This document shows, piece by piece, positions 15,011 to 22,582 of a DNA stretch of 33,841 nt (position 1 is the first letter of the stretch; every line of letters starts with the position of its first letter). Position numbers and translations under genes: made by a program. The notes beneath the pieces were generated by a model. It searched no databases and was not told the DNA's origin. It saw only the letters and a program-made list of their open reading frames with translations. The DNA is from Halobacteriales archaeon QS_8_65_32 (GTDB lineage: Archaea; Halobacteriota; Halobacteria; Halobacteriales; Halococcaceae). The stretch spans positions 1 through 33,841 of the forward strand of contig PXRY01000093.1 in NCBI GenBank assembly GCA_003022925.1. The letters run 5' to 3'.

Positions 15011-18000
15011 CTATTGGGAAGCGACCGCCTCGGCGACCTTTTCGATCGGGTGAGGCGGCTCGTCGTAGCGTTCGCCCAGTTGCGTGCGACATGACGCGCC
15101 CGGCGCGACGATCCCGGTACCCGAACTCGTCTCGACCTGATCGTAGAGGATTCGGCCGATCGCCTTACTCATCGAGAAGTGTTCGGCCTCGTAGCCAAAG
15201 GAGCCAGCCATTCCACAACACCCCGAATCGAGCGGGTCGACCTCGTAGCCTGCGCGGCGAAGCACGCCGACGGCGTGGTGATCCTTCTTCGTCGCCTTCT
15301 GGTGACAGTGACCGTGATACGTGAGCGTCCCCCAGTCGGCGTCCCCCTGGCCGGCGTCCTCCGGACCGACATCGAACGCCAGTTCGCGATCGAGATCGAA
15401 CGTATCGACGTACTCACAGACGCTGTACGTCCCCGCGGCGACCCGCTCGACGTCGCGGTCGCGGTTACCCTCGTCCCCGTCGCGTCGGGTTCGGCGGCCG
15501 CCGTCGGTCGCCGGCTGGGGGCCGCTCTCGCCGGCCGCGACGGAGCCCTCGGGACCGCGATCCGGGCCGGGGAGCAGATCGAGGTAATCCGACTGGTACA
15601 TCACGGCGTCGGAGGGTTCGACGGTCACGACGTCCCAGCCCTCGGCGACGAGCGGCGCGAGCGAAGCGACGTTCGTCTCGGCGGTCTCGCGTGCCTCGCC
15701 GAGAAAGCCCTTCGAGAACGCCGGCCGGCCGCTGTCCGACAGGTCCGCCGGCACCCGACAGTGGACGCCGGCGGCTTCCAACACGTGGACCGCCGCCCGC
15801 CCTGCTCGGGGGTGGCTGTAATTCGTATACGTATCGGGCAGGAGGACGGCTCGACGGTCGGCCTCGCTTTTAGTAACTCGGGGTCCCCGATTCGCGAACC
15901 ACTCGGCGAAGGACGTCGAGTGAAAGGTCGGCAGCGTCCGCTCGCGGGCGATCCCGAGGAGCTCCTCCAAGGCCCGTCGGGAGCCCGGGACCTTCGTCGC
16001 GAGATTGGACAGCGGCGCGGTCGCGCTGCCGAGCGCAGAAAGGGAATCGATGTTCGCGAAGACCCGATCGCGAAGCGACGCGCCGTGGCGCTCGTGGTAC
16101 TCGTGAGTGACTTCGGCTTTGAGTTTCGCCATGTCGACCTCGCTCGGGCAGTTCTTCGCACAGCCCTTACAGCCGATACACAGGTCCATCACCTCGTGCA
16201 TGAACTCGGGGTCGAACTGCTCGTCGTCGGAGAGATCGCCGCTCATCGCCTGCCGGAGGAGGTTCGCCCGGCCCCGGGTGGAGGTGATCTCCTCCTCGGA
16301 CGCGCGATAGGTCGGACACATTACTCCCCCCGTCGTCTCCTGGGGACCGCGACAGCCTCCACAGCCGTGACAGAGTTCGACCATCCCCTGAAAGCCGTTC
16401 TCGTTGTCCCAGTCGAGTTCGGGCGAAAAGCCCGCGTCGAACTCGTAGTCGGGATCGAAGCGGAGGTGTTCGGTGAGGTCATAGGTCGAGTCGGCGTCGC
16501 CACAGACTGAACCGGGATTGAGCAGCCAGTCGGGGTCGAACGCCGACTTGAGGTCCCGGAAGACCCCCCAGAGGTGATCGCCGTACAGTTTCCGGTTCCA
16601 CTGGGTGCGCGCACGGCCGTCGCCGTGTTCGCCCGACACCGACCCGCCGTACTCGACGACGAGGTCGGTCACCGCTTCTGCGATCCGCTCCATCGCCGCG
16701 ACGTCGTCGAGTTCCTTCGTGTTGAGCAATGGGCGGATATGGAGCACCCCGGGACCGGCGTGAGCGTAATAGGACGCGAAGGTGTCCTCGGTGGCTAGAA
16801 TCTCCTGGAATCGCGAGACGTACTCGGGGAGGTGTGCAGCGGGGATCGCGGTGTCCTCGATGTAGGAGATGTGTTTTTCGTCCGACGTCCGCGAGAGAAG
16901 GATCGGGAGCCCGGATTTGCGCATCTTCCAGAACTTCGCGCGGGTGTCGCTGTCGTGGGCTTCCATCGCCGCTGCCGCCTGTATTGGAGCGTCAGTCGTC
17001 GTCGCGTGGTCGGTGGGTAAGGCTACGGAATCGCTCCCGGGAGCACGGTCGGCGATCAATTCGGCGGTCTTTCGTTCCCCCGCTTCGTCGGAGTCGGCGT
17101 AGAACTCGACGAGCAGCACCGAGTCAGTGCCCTCGGGGAGCATGCCGACCACGTCGGCGAACTCGGCGGTGTCCCGGGCGAGGCCCAACAACACGTCGTC
17201 CATCACCTCGACGGCCGCCGGGTCGTGTTCCAAGATGGGTGCAACGTCGGCGAGCGCATCTATGAGGTCGTCGTAGGTCAGCAAGCAGACCGCCTTCGTT
17301 TCGGGGACGGTCTCTAAGGACACCGTTGCCTCGGTGACGATCCCCAGGGTGCCCTCGCTGCCGGCCATGAGCCGTCCGAGGTTCACGGTGCCGGCGTCGG
17401 CGTCGGCGACGAGCATATCGAGATCGTACCCCGAGACGTTGCGCTTCAGGTCGGGGTAGGCTTCGTCGATCGCGTTGCGCTCCTCGTCGACGATTCGGGC
17501 GACTTCAGCGTGGATACGACCGAGGAGATCGCCCTCGGGGTCCGCACGGTCGCGGAGCGTCGGAACGCTCACCTCGCCGAATTCCTGTACGCTGCCGTCC
17601 GCGAGCACGACCTCGCACGACTCGATATAGGCGTCGGTCTTGCCGTAGACGAGCGAGTGCGCTCCTGTACTGTTGTTGCCGATCGCACCACCTAAAGCGC
17701 TCTTATCGCCCCAGGCGGGATCGGGCGCGAACTTCAGATCGTCGCCGGCGAGCGCGGCGTCGAGATCGCCCAAGTAGATCCCAGCTTCGGCGCGTGCCGT
17801 CCGGCCGTCGGGATCGACGTCGACGACGCCGTCCATGTGGCGGGTGAAATCGAGCACGACGGCCTCGTTGACCGCCTGGCCCGCGAGGCTCGTCCCGCCG
17901 CCTCGGGGCAAAACTGGGATCCCCTCCTCGGCACAGTAGGTCATTACATGGGCGACGTCGGCAGTCGATTTCGGGAGGACGACGCCGATCGGCGTCACCT

Positions 18001-18178
18001 CGTAGGCCGACGCGTCAGTTGCATATAGCTCGCGGGTGTAGGTATCGAACCGGACGTCGCCCGCGACCTGCCTTTCGAGGTCGCGAACCAGGTCGGGGCG
18101 CACAACGTCGTCGCTCCGATAGTCGTACGTTTCGCTCGCGGCGGCCGAATCGTCCGCCGGGTTCGTGCCCCGTGACAT
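15011..18178 (-). CDS. FAD-linked oxidase with Fe-S and CCG domains (D-lactate dehydrogenase/glycolate oxidase type)
   Basis: 1055 residues from the ATG at 18178, placed by a TTTATA box 27 nt upstream; a GTG at 18187 is less likely. The N-terminal PCMH FAD-binding domain shows PRGGGTSLAG (91-100), GGAIGNNSTGAHSLVYGKTD and MAGSEGTLGIVTE. The FAD-oxidase C domain includes GSVSGEHGDGRART, with the active-site histidine. An Fe-S part follows: CHGCGGC (603-609) with C621, and CIGCKGCAKNC (667-677). It ends with a GlpC-like CCG module (GHCHQKATK, then GCCGMAGSFGYE at C987-C988, then GASCRTQLG). As in the 803-residue protein, the first half-motif lacks cysteines (DSGRPAFSKG, EPSDAVMYQSDY). The family (Dld/YdiJ-like) oxidises D-lactate or D-2-hydroxyacids at the membrane. 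A disordered insert (about 865-905) interrupts the CCG module. Confidence 0.88.
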   Translation of the reverse strand: MSRGTNPADDSAAASETYDYRSDDVVRPDLVRDLERQVAGDVRFDTYTRELYATDASAYEVTPIGVVLPKSTADVAHVMTYCAEEGIPVLPRGGGTSLAGQAVNEAVVLDFTRHMDGVVDVDPDGRTARAEAGIYLGDLDAALAGDDLKFAPDPAWGDKSALGGAIGNNSTGAHSLVYGKTDAYIESCEVVLADGSVQEFGEVSVPTLRDRADPEGDLLGRIHAEVARIVDEERNAIDEAYPDLKRNVSGYDLDMLVADADAGTVNLGRLMAGSEGTLGIVTEATVSLETVPETKAVCLLTYDDLIDALADVAPILEHDPAAVEVMDDVLLGLARDTAEFADVVGMLPEGTDSVLLVEFYADSDEAGERKTAELIADRAPGSDSVALPTDHATTTDAPIQAAAAMEAHDSDTRAKFWKMRKSGLPILLSRTSDEKHISYIEDTAIPAAHLPEYVSRFQEILATEDTFASYYAHAGPGVLHIRPLLNTKELDDVAAMERIAEAVTDLVVEYGGSVSGEHGDGRARTQWNRKLYGDHLWGVFRDLKSAFDPDWLLNPGSVCGDADSTYDLTEHLRFDPDYEFDAGFSPELDWDNENGFQGMVELCHGCGGCRGPQETTGGVMCPTYRASEEEITSTRGRANLLRQAMSGDLSDDEQFDPEFMHEVMDLCIGCKGCAKNCPSEVDMAKLKAEVTHEYHERHGASLRDRVFANIDSLSALGSATAPLSNLATKVPGSRRALEELLGIARERTLPTFHSTSFAEWFANRGPRVTKSEADRRAVLLPDTYTNYSHPRAGRAAVHVLEAAGVHCRVPADLSDSGRPAFSKGFLGEARETAETNVASLAPLVAEGWDVVTVEPSDAVMYQSDYLDLLPGPDRGPEGSVAAGESGPQPATDGGRRTRRDGDEGNRDRDVERVAAGTYSVCEYVDTFDLDRELAFDVGPEDAGQGDADWGTLTYHGHCHQKATKKDHHAVGVLRRAGYEVDPLDSGCCGMAGSFGYEAEHFSMSKAIGRILYDQVETSSGTGIVAPGASCRTQLGERYDEPPHPIEKVAEAVASQ

Positions 18179-18202
18179 AGGGAACACTCCTTCCGGCGTC
18201 CG

Positions 18203-18208
18203 TATAAA
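18203..18208 (-). promoter_or_regulatory. TATA box of the D-LDH-type gene
   Basis: TTTATA on the minus strand is centred 27 nt before the ATG at 18178; a near-consensus haloarchaeal box. The 297-base divergent gap to 18476 holds this promoter and that of the PRC-barrel gene, and no gene of its own. Confidence 0.6.
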
Positions 18209-18445
18209 CCGCCCGACGACGCCGATCCTAACCTCGGTTCCGGTCTCTGAAGCGCCGGCCGCGAAACAGCGGACGATAGCGTCGAAAACCGGCTTCGAGC
18301 CTGGAGCGGGATTCGATCGACGCCGCCGAACGGACCTTAGGACTGTGAAGCTCCGACGTCACGGAACCGCGGAACCTTGGAGTTACAACGGACGAGAACC
18401 CATGTGACTCCCTCGCCGTCGTCGGTTCGACCGGTCTGCCAAGGG

Positions 18446-18450
18446 TTAAG
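18446..18450 (+). promoter_or_regulatory. TATA-like box of the PRC-barrel gene
   Basis: TTAAG inside GGGTTAAGACCC is centred about 28 nt before the ATG at 18476. Confidence 0.4.
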
Positions 18451-18475
18451 ACCCACCCCGTCTTGGCCCGCATAT

Positions 18476-18787
18476 ATGAGTGCAAGCGCGAGCGCGGACG
18501 AGGCGGAGGGGACGCGGCGAGCGCAGGACATCACGACGCTGATCGGCCGGGAGGTCTACTCGTCGAACGGGATCTACGTTGGCGAGATCGAGGACGTCCG
18601 CTTGGACCTGGACGCCGAACGGGTAACCGGTCTCGCGATGGCGGCGCTCAACGACGACCTGTTCGCGGACGTCGCCCGGGACGTTCGCGGCGTCATCGTT
18701 CCCTACCGGTGGGTCAGAGCCGTCGGCGACGTGGTTCTCGTCCACGACCTCGTCGAACGCCCGAGGGACCCCGACGAGGACGAGTGA
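18476..18787 (+). CDS. PRC-barrel domain protein
   Basis: 103 residues from the ATG at 18476, placed by the TATA-like element 28 nt upstream. The domain runs from about residue 18 to 95: DITTLIGREVYSSNGIYVGE, then IEDVRLDLDAERVTGLAMAA, and a VPYRWVRAVGDVVLVHD close. This is the strand order of the PRC barrel, a small beta fold first seen in photosynthetic reaction centres and in the RNA-processing protein RimM. Stand-alone PRC proteins are abundant in haloarchaea; a link to RNA metabolism or cell division has been discussed, but no function can be read here. It has an acidic N-terminus and C-terminus (DPDEDE). It converges on the DHH gene, whose stop lies 86 bases away. Confidence 0.82.
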   Translation: MSASASADEAEGTRRAQDITTLIGREVYSSNGIYVGEIEDVRLDLDAERVTGLAMAALNDDLFADVARDVRGVIVPYRWVRAVGDVVLVHDLVERPRDPDEDE

Positions 18788-18873
18788 GGTATCGGTCCTC
18801 TCGACGCTCGATCCTCCGACCACCTGTCAGTCGTCGGCCGTCGGTCGACTGTCGATCGGCTATCAACCGGCCG

Positions 18874-20319
18874 TCAGTCGCCGTTCCCGTTGCTCTCGAC
18901 GCCCATCTCGGTGAAGAGGCGTCGTCGAACCGCTTCCTCGGTGAGCGACAGGAGGGTATCGCGATTTTTCTCGCTCGTCTCGATCCCGGTGAAGATGCCG
19001 AGGGGGATGTCGATGGAGGCGTCCGTCGAGTGGCCGACCGCCTCGCCGTTCTCGCCGAAGGCGTCCTCGAGAACACGGCGGATATTGAGCCGGATGTCCT
19101 TCGAGCGGGCGGCCAAGTGAATCGTGTTCTCGCTGATCGCGAACACGGCGGTGGTAGTGATTCCTTCCAGGTTGAGCAGGTGTTGGGCCGCCCGGGCGAG
19201 CGCGTTGCGATCGCGGACGAACCCCGCGTTCGATATCAAGTGACTGCCCCGCACGTCGCGGTTGCCGATCGCTTCGGCGAGGACATCTAGGGTTTCGGGG
19301 GACATCGAGGGCGATTCGACCTGTTCTAAGGTGTCGTGATCGGCGAAGGGATAGAGATAGGCCGCCGCAGTCAGATCGGCGGGTCTGGTGTCGCGCTTGA
19401 AATCGAGCGTCTCGGCGCGAATACCGTACAGCAGTGCAGTCGCAACGTCTTCGGCGAGGCTCAGGTCGAGTTCCTGGACGTACTTGGTGACGATCGTCGA
19501 CGTCGAGGCGACGTTCGGGCGGACGTCGACGAAAGTGGCGTCGTACTCGACCTCCGGTTCGTAGTGGTCGATCACGACGTCGACCGGGCGATCGACCGGG
19601 GATTCGGCGGCTTTCGCGTGATCGACGAGCGCGATCGTGTCGTACTCCTCTAAGTCGACGTCCGAGCGCGCGAGCAGGTCGATCCCGAGCAGGTTCACGA
19701 ACGCGCGATCCTCCTGGTGGCCGATCTCGCCGTTGTAGACGATGTCGGTCTCTATGTCGCGGTTCCGACAGATCGCGCGCAACGCAACGGCGCTCGCGAT
19801 CGTATCCGGGCCCGGGTTGTCGTGGGTGAGAATCGCGAACTTACTACTCGTTCCGTCGATGACCTCGGCCAACTGGTCGGCTTTGTATTCGAGTTCGCCG
19901 GTCTCTAAGGCACGAAGCGCCGCGTTCGCGATTACCTCCGAGGGGTTGATCACGACGTCCGCACCGACGTCACGCAGGTCGTCGGCCGAGACCGGATCGG
20001 ATGCCCGGGCAACGACGAACTGGTCGCCGCCCTCCTCGCGGACGTTTGCAACGGCAGCACGGTTCGCTTCGATGTCCGAGGAGAGAACGAGGACCACGTC
20101 GCGTTCGGCGATAGCGTCGACGACCTCTCCCTCGCGGATGTCGGCGGCCTGGGCGTTCAGGTCTTGGTCACGAAGCGAGTCGACGCGTCCCTCATCGCGA
20201 TCGACGATGAACACGTCCTTTCCCTCCCCGACTAAGTCCTCGGCGACGGCGTACCCGACGCTCCCGCAGCCGAGGATCGCATATGAGGAGATCGACGCCA
20301 TCGTGATCCCGGAACTCAT
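18874..20319 (-). CDS. RCK (TrkA-N) - DHH - DHHA1 phosphoesterase fusion
   Basis: 481 residues from the ATG at 20319. A GTG one codon earlier and an ATG at 20301 are alternatives; TTAAGTA at 20342-20348 favours 20319. Domain order: an RCK/TrkA-N Rossmann domain (about 10-125; ILGCGSVGYAVAEDL with GCGSVG at 17-22, then VDRDE), a DHH phosphoesterase (about 155-300; LTHDNPGPDTIASAVALR, ALVDHAKAAE and VVIDHYEPEVEYD supply the metal-binding Asp/His), and DHHA1 (about 350-470; ARSKDIRLNIRRVLEDAF, then GEAVGHSTDAS). DHH-DHHA1 enzymes hydrolyse c-di-AMP, pApA, nanoRNA or pyrophosphate, while RCK domains bind NAD(H) or c-di-AMP and gate potassium transport. The fusion suggests a nucleotide-sensing phosphodiesterase, possibly for c-di-AMP; that is inference. 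It is cytoplasmic and transcribed alone. Confidence 0.88.
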   Translation of the reverse strand: MSSGITMASISSYAILGCGSVGYAVAEDLVGEGKDVFIVDRDEGRVDSLRDQDLNAQAADIREGEVVDAIAERDVVLVLSSDIEANRAAVANVREEGGDQFVVARASDPVSADDLRDVGADVVINPSEVIANAALRALETGELEYKADQLAEVIDGTSSKFAILTHDNPGPDTIASAVALRAICRNRDIETDIVYNGEIGHQEDRAFVNLLGIDLLARSDVDLEEYDTIALVDHAKAAESPVDRPVDVVIDHYEPEVEYDATFVDVRPNVASTSTIVTKYVQELDLSLAEDVATALLYGIRAETLDFKRDTRPADLTAAAYLYPFADHDTLEQVESPSMSPETLDVLAEAIGNRDVRGSHLISNAGFVRDRNALARAAQHLLNLEGITTTAVFAISENTIHLAARSKDIRLNIRRVLEDAFGENGEAVGHSTDASIDIPLGIFTGIETSEKNRDTLLSLTEEAVRRRLFTEMGVESNGNGD

Positions 20320-20679
20320 CACCAGGGTTCGTGACCGGCGGTACTTAACTCCGGACCTTTTACTCTGCGCTCAACGCGCTTCGCGCGTCTCGCTCGGTAA
20401 AAGCTCCACCAAAAGCACTCCTCGCTCCTGTCGCGCTCACTCGTGGTTCGAGACGGCTCCGCCGTCTCGTCATCGCAAAGGCGCTTCGCGCCTTTTGAAC
20501 GACTTCGCTCGTTCGCGCGGTAGTCGCTCGTCGGCCCGCTCGTTCGCCTGCGGCTCACTCGCGGTACGATCGCTCGTTCCTGCGGTGCCAGCGGATGAGC
20601 TTCCCTCGTTGCGCCGTCTGGAACGTGTGCCCTGACGTTCGATTCGCGGATGCGGTATCGAGTCGCTCTCCGTAGTCGC
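20320..20679. other. Non-coding, hairpin-rich gap with structured repeat family B copy 1
   Basis: 360 bases without a supportable gene. They hold the DHH promoter (TACTTAA, 20342-20348 on the plus strand), hairpin element B1 (20353-20407), and several perfect palindromic hairpins further right (GAGACGGCTCCGCCGTCTC, 20452-20470; AAAGGCGCTTCGCGCCTTTT, 20477-20496). The rest is CGCTCG-type sequence. Confidence 0.6.
20353..20407 (-). repeat. Hairpin repeat family B, copy 1
   Basis: Read on the minus strand, GGAGCTTTTAC (20407-20397) faces GTAAAAGGTCC (20363-20353), an 11-bp stem with one mismatch. The loop carries its own CGCGCGAAGCGCG hairpin. It is preceded by GAGTGCTTTTGGT. It sits immediately upstream of the DHH gene's TATA box. 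The same design recurs at 22078-22150. Confidence 0.55.
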
Positions 20680-21444
20680 TCAAGCGCCGGCGGCGTCGGT
20701 GCTCGGCTCCGGGCCCCTCCCGGGGCCGTCGTCGCCGCGCAGTTGCCGGTAGGCGTCGGTGATCACGGCCATGAGGAAGACGATCATGGCCGTGTTGAGC
20801 ACCGTCGAAACGGCGAGCGAAGCTAGGGAGTTCGCGGGAAAGAGGAAGCCAACGGCGAGCGAGACGGCAAGGAAACCCCCGAGAACCACCAGATAGAGTC
20901 CGAACAGCCGCCAGCGGTTGCCCGACGCGAGCCCCCAGCTACTCCGAATCGCGCTGAGGAAGTTCTCGTCCTCGTCGGCGATGTAGACGACGGCGAACAG
21001 CAGGCTGATCGTCAGAAAGAGCCCGGGAATCACGAACAGAAAGAGCCCGACAGTCGTCAGTGCGCCGACGAGGAACCCGGCGACGATCGAGTTGAGAAGA
21101 ACCCAGCCCATCCGCCGGGTGCAACTCTCGCGCGTGATAACCTGCCGGTCGGCCGCCATCACGCGGATCAGGACGATAGTGACGACCTGGATGGCCAGTA
21201 ACATCACGAGCGCGAGCACGCCGGCGACGGTCGTCGATATCGGCAGCGCGAGCGGGAGCGACGTTGACGCCTCCGTCACCCCGGCCGGGAGATCGACGCT
21301 CGCGAGAAACGCCTCGAAGAGCGTGTTGATCGCTGCGAGAAATCCCAACTGACCGAGCCCGAACAGGAGGACGAAGGCGAGTCCGGCCGTCGAGAGCGTC
21401 TTCGTGACACCGGCCCTGATTGCGCCACCGATCCGAAGTGTCAT
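20680..21444 (-). CDS. Polytopic membrane protein of unknown function
   Basis: 254 residues with about six hydrophobic segments, near 18-40, 66-94, 112-137, 139-158, 176-202 and 207-230. Between segments two and three lies a cytoplasmic-looking loop MAADRQVITRESCTRRMG, and between four and five YIADEDENFLSAIRSSWGLA then GNRWRLFGLYLV. A short disordered acidic tail (GDDGPGRGPEPSTDAAGA) ends the protein. The pattern resembles the haloarchaeal membrane proteins annotated only by DUF numbers (glycerophosphoryl-diester-phosphodiesterase membrane-domain-like), in which a helix starting E.F..ALR.SW recurs. I cannot assign a substrate. The ATG at 21444 is supported by a TTTTAA box at 21470-21475, suggesting a leaderless mRNA. 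It is a single gene. Confidence 0.72.
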   Translation of the reverse strand: MTLRIGGAIRAGVTKTLSTAGLAFVLLFGLGQLGFLAAINTLFEAFLASVDLPAGVTEASTSLPLALPISTTVAGVLALVMLLAIQVVTIVLIRVMAADRQVITRESCTRRMGWVLLNSIVAGFLVGALTTVGLFLFVIPGLFLTISLLFAVVYIADEDENFLSAIRSSWGLASGNRWRLFGLYLVVLGGFLAVSLAVGFLFPANSLASLAVSTVLNTAMIVFLMAVITDAYRQLRGDDGPGRGPEPSTDAAGA

Positions 21445-21469
21445 ATAGCAGTTGATAGACTAATGGTAC

Positions 21470-21475
21470 TTAAAA
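21470..21475 (-). promoter_or_regulatory. TATA box of the membrane protein gene
   Basis: TTTTAA on the minus strand is centred 28 nt before the ATG at 21444, in a locally AT-rich stretch. Confidence 0.5.
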
Positions 21476-21583
21476 TGTACGCTCGCTAACTTAACTGGTG
21501 GCGGAGCGAGCCTCGTCGTGTCGATCGTTCTACTCACGAGGAACATGTACAGCGTTCATTCGACCACTGCGGGTACTGGCCGT

Positions 21584-21932
21584 ATGGACGACGTGATCCT
21601 GATCGGATACGAGATTATCCTCAGAGAGCGAGCGACTTCGGAACTGGTTCGAGCACATCGAAGCGGATGGGACGAGCGAAATAGAGACGGTGCTCCGAAA
21701 GGAAGGAATGCTGGCCGAATCGCTGTTCACCGACGAGACGGGCGAGAGGGACCGTCTGCTATGGTACCAAGAGGCCGAAGACATGGATCAGGTCATGGAG
21801 GTGTGCGGCGAAGAGATCGGCGAGATAGCGGAAGAGCCGAGACGGTTGTTCGAGGACTCCCTCGTCAGTGACCTCGATTCTCCGGACACGTGCCTCGAAC
21901 CGATAACTCGCCTGATCGGTCCGGATCGGTAG
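21584..21932 (+). pseudogene. Frameshifted small cytosolic protein, DUF6176-like
   Basis: The frame starting at the ATG 21584 gives MDDVILIGYEIILRE. The frame one base on continues SERLRNWFEHIEADGTSEIE, then VLRKEGMLAESLFTDETGER then DRLLWYQEAEDMDQV, to the TGA-side stop TAG at 21930-21932. The joined product resembles the haloarchaeal DUF6176 pattern: a short beta strand, K/S-ERLREW, a helix, EGMLAES.F, then LL.Y.EAED. Neither frame alone makes sense. The second frame has no start codon before GTG at 21672 or ATG at 21690, and has TGA codons at 21594 and 21600. A single-base insertion around 21610-21640 explains this. A sequencing error or a shortened active form (80-86 residues) cannot be excluded. 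The C-terminal 25 residues (DLDSPDTCLEPITRLIGPDR) look unrelated. Confidence 0.5.
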
Positions 21933-22077
21933 ATTCCAAGTCGTCGCTTCCACTGCGACTCGTTGCCAGCGAGAGGAACTTCGAAACGTGAACCGATGCA
22001 TCCGCGAGCGAGCCGAAGGCGAGCGAGCGGTTCCCCGTGAACGAACCGTCGAAACGGTGAGTGAGCGGCCTTTTTAG

Positions 22078-22150
22078 TCCAATCTTTTGCGGCGAGCGGT
22101 GGGCGAGCGACTGAAAGGAGCGAGCGCATCCCGAGCCGCAAAAAATTGGA
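22078..22150 (+). repeat. Hairpin repeat family B, copy 2 (possible ribL terminator)
   Basis: TCCAATCTTTTGCGGC (22078-22093) faces GCCGCAAAAAATTGGA (22135-22150), a 16-bp stem with one mismatch and a 41-nt GC-rich loop. It is preceded by GAGTGAGCGGCCTTTTTAG, echoing GAGTGCTTTTGG of copy 1. It lies three bases from the ribL stop codon, so on the minus strand it would be transcribed straight after that gene. Confidence 0.55.
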
Positions 22151-22153
22151 GCT

Positions 22154-22582
22154 CTAACAGCGCTCCTCGCAGATCCGATCGACGATGGTGCCCGTTGAGA
22201 GCACGGCGTCGTCGAAGTCGGGCTCACAGGGCGAGGCCCGCCGGACCGCACAGTCGATTCCGCGCTCGGCGAGCGCACGTTCGATGGCCCGTTCGTCGTG
22301 GTGTTGGTCGTGGCCGAGCACGATCACATCAGGATCGATCTCCTCGATCGGCACGAAGATGTCCTCGGAGTGGCCGAGTACGGCGTGATCGACGGGATCG
22401 AGTGCGGCGACCACCGCCCGGCGCTGACGTGTAGGAACGATCGGTCGCTGCTTGTGGGTAACGTTCGTTTCGCGGCTGACGATCACGAACAGCTCCTCGC
22501 CCATCGCGGCGGCCTTCCGGAGGTAGTGGACGTGACCGGGGTGAAGCAGATCGAACGTGCCCTGGGCGACGACTTGAGTCAT
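22154..22582 (-). CDS. ribL: Archaeal FAD synthase RibL (nucleotidyltransferase)
   Basis: 142 residues. The cytidylyltransferase-like signature [18 protein letters not shown] carries HxGH (H14, H17), which binds the triphosphate of [13 protein letters not shown] and [14 protein letters not shown] supply the C-terminal motif equivalent to ISSTxL. Archaeal RibL adenylylates FMN to make FAD; length and the [11 protein letters not shown] segment agree with that subfamily rather than glycerol-3-phosphate cytidylyltransferase, although the two are close. The start overlaps the stop of the JAMM gene (ATGA, 22579-22582), so translation is coupled. A strong hairpin (22078-22150) follows the stop. The flavin link to the renalase-like and D-LDH-type flavoproteins elsewhere in the window is general, not operonic. 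Confidence 0.88.
   Translation of the reverse strand: MTQVVAQGTFDLLHPGHVHYLRKAAAMGEELFVIVSRETNVTHKQRPIVPTRQRRAVVAALDPVDHAVLGHSEDIFVPIEEIDPDVIVLGHDQHHDERAIERALAERGIDCAVRRASPCEPDFDDAVLSTGTIVDRICEERC

Noticed and set aside
15179-16510. 443-codon plus-strand frame inside the D-LDH-type gene
   Set aside because: It is antisense to conserved Fe-S and CCG motifs and has no start signal or domain.
20320-22160. CRISPR array suggested by repeated GAGCGAGCG text
   Set aside because: Repeats are short, irregular and without uniform spacers; they are simple GC-rich low complexity.
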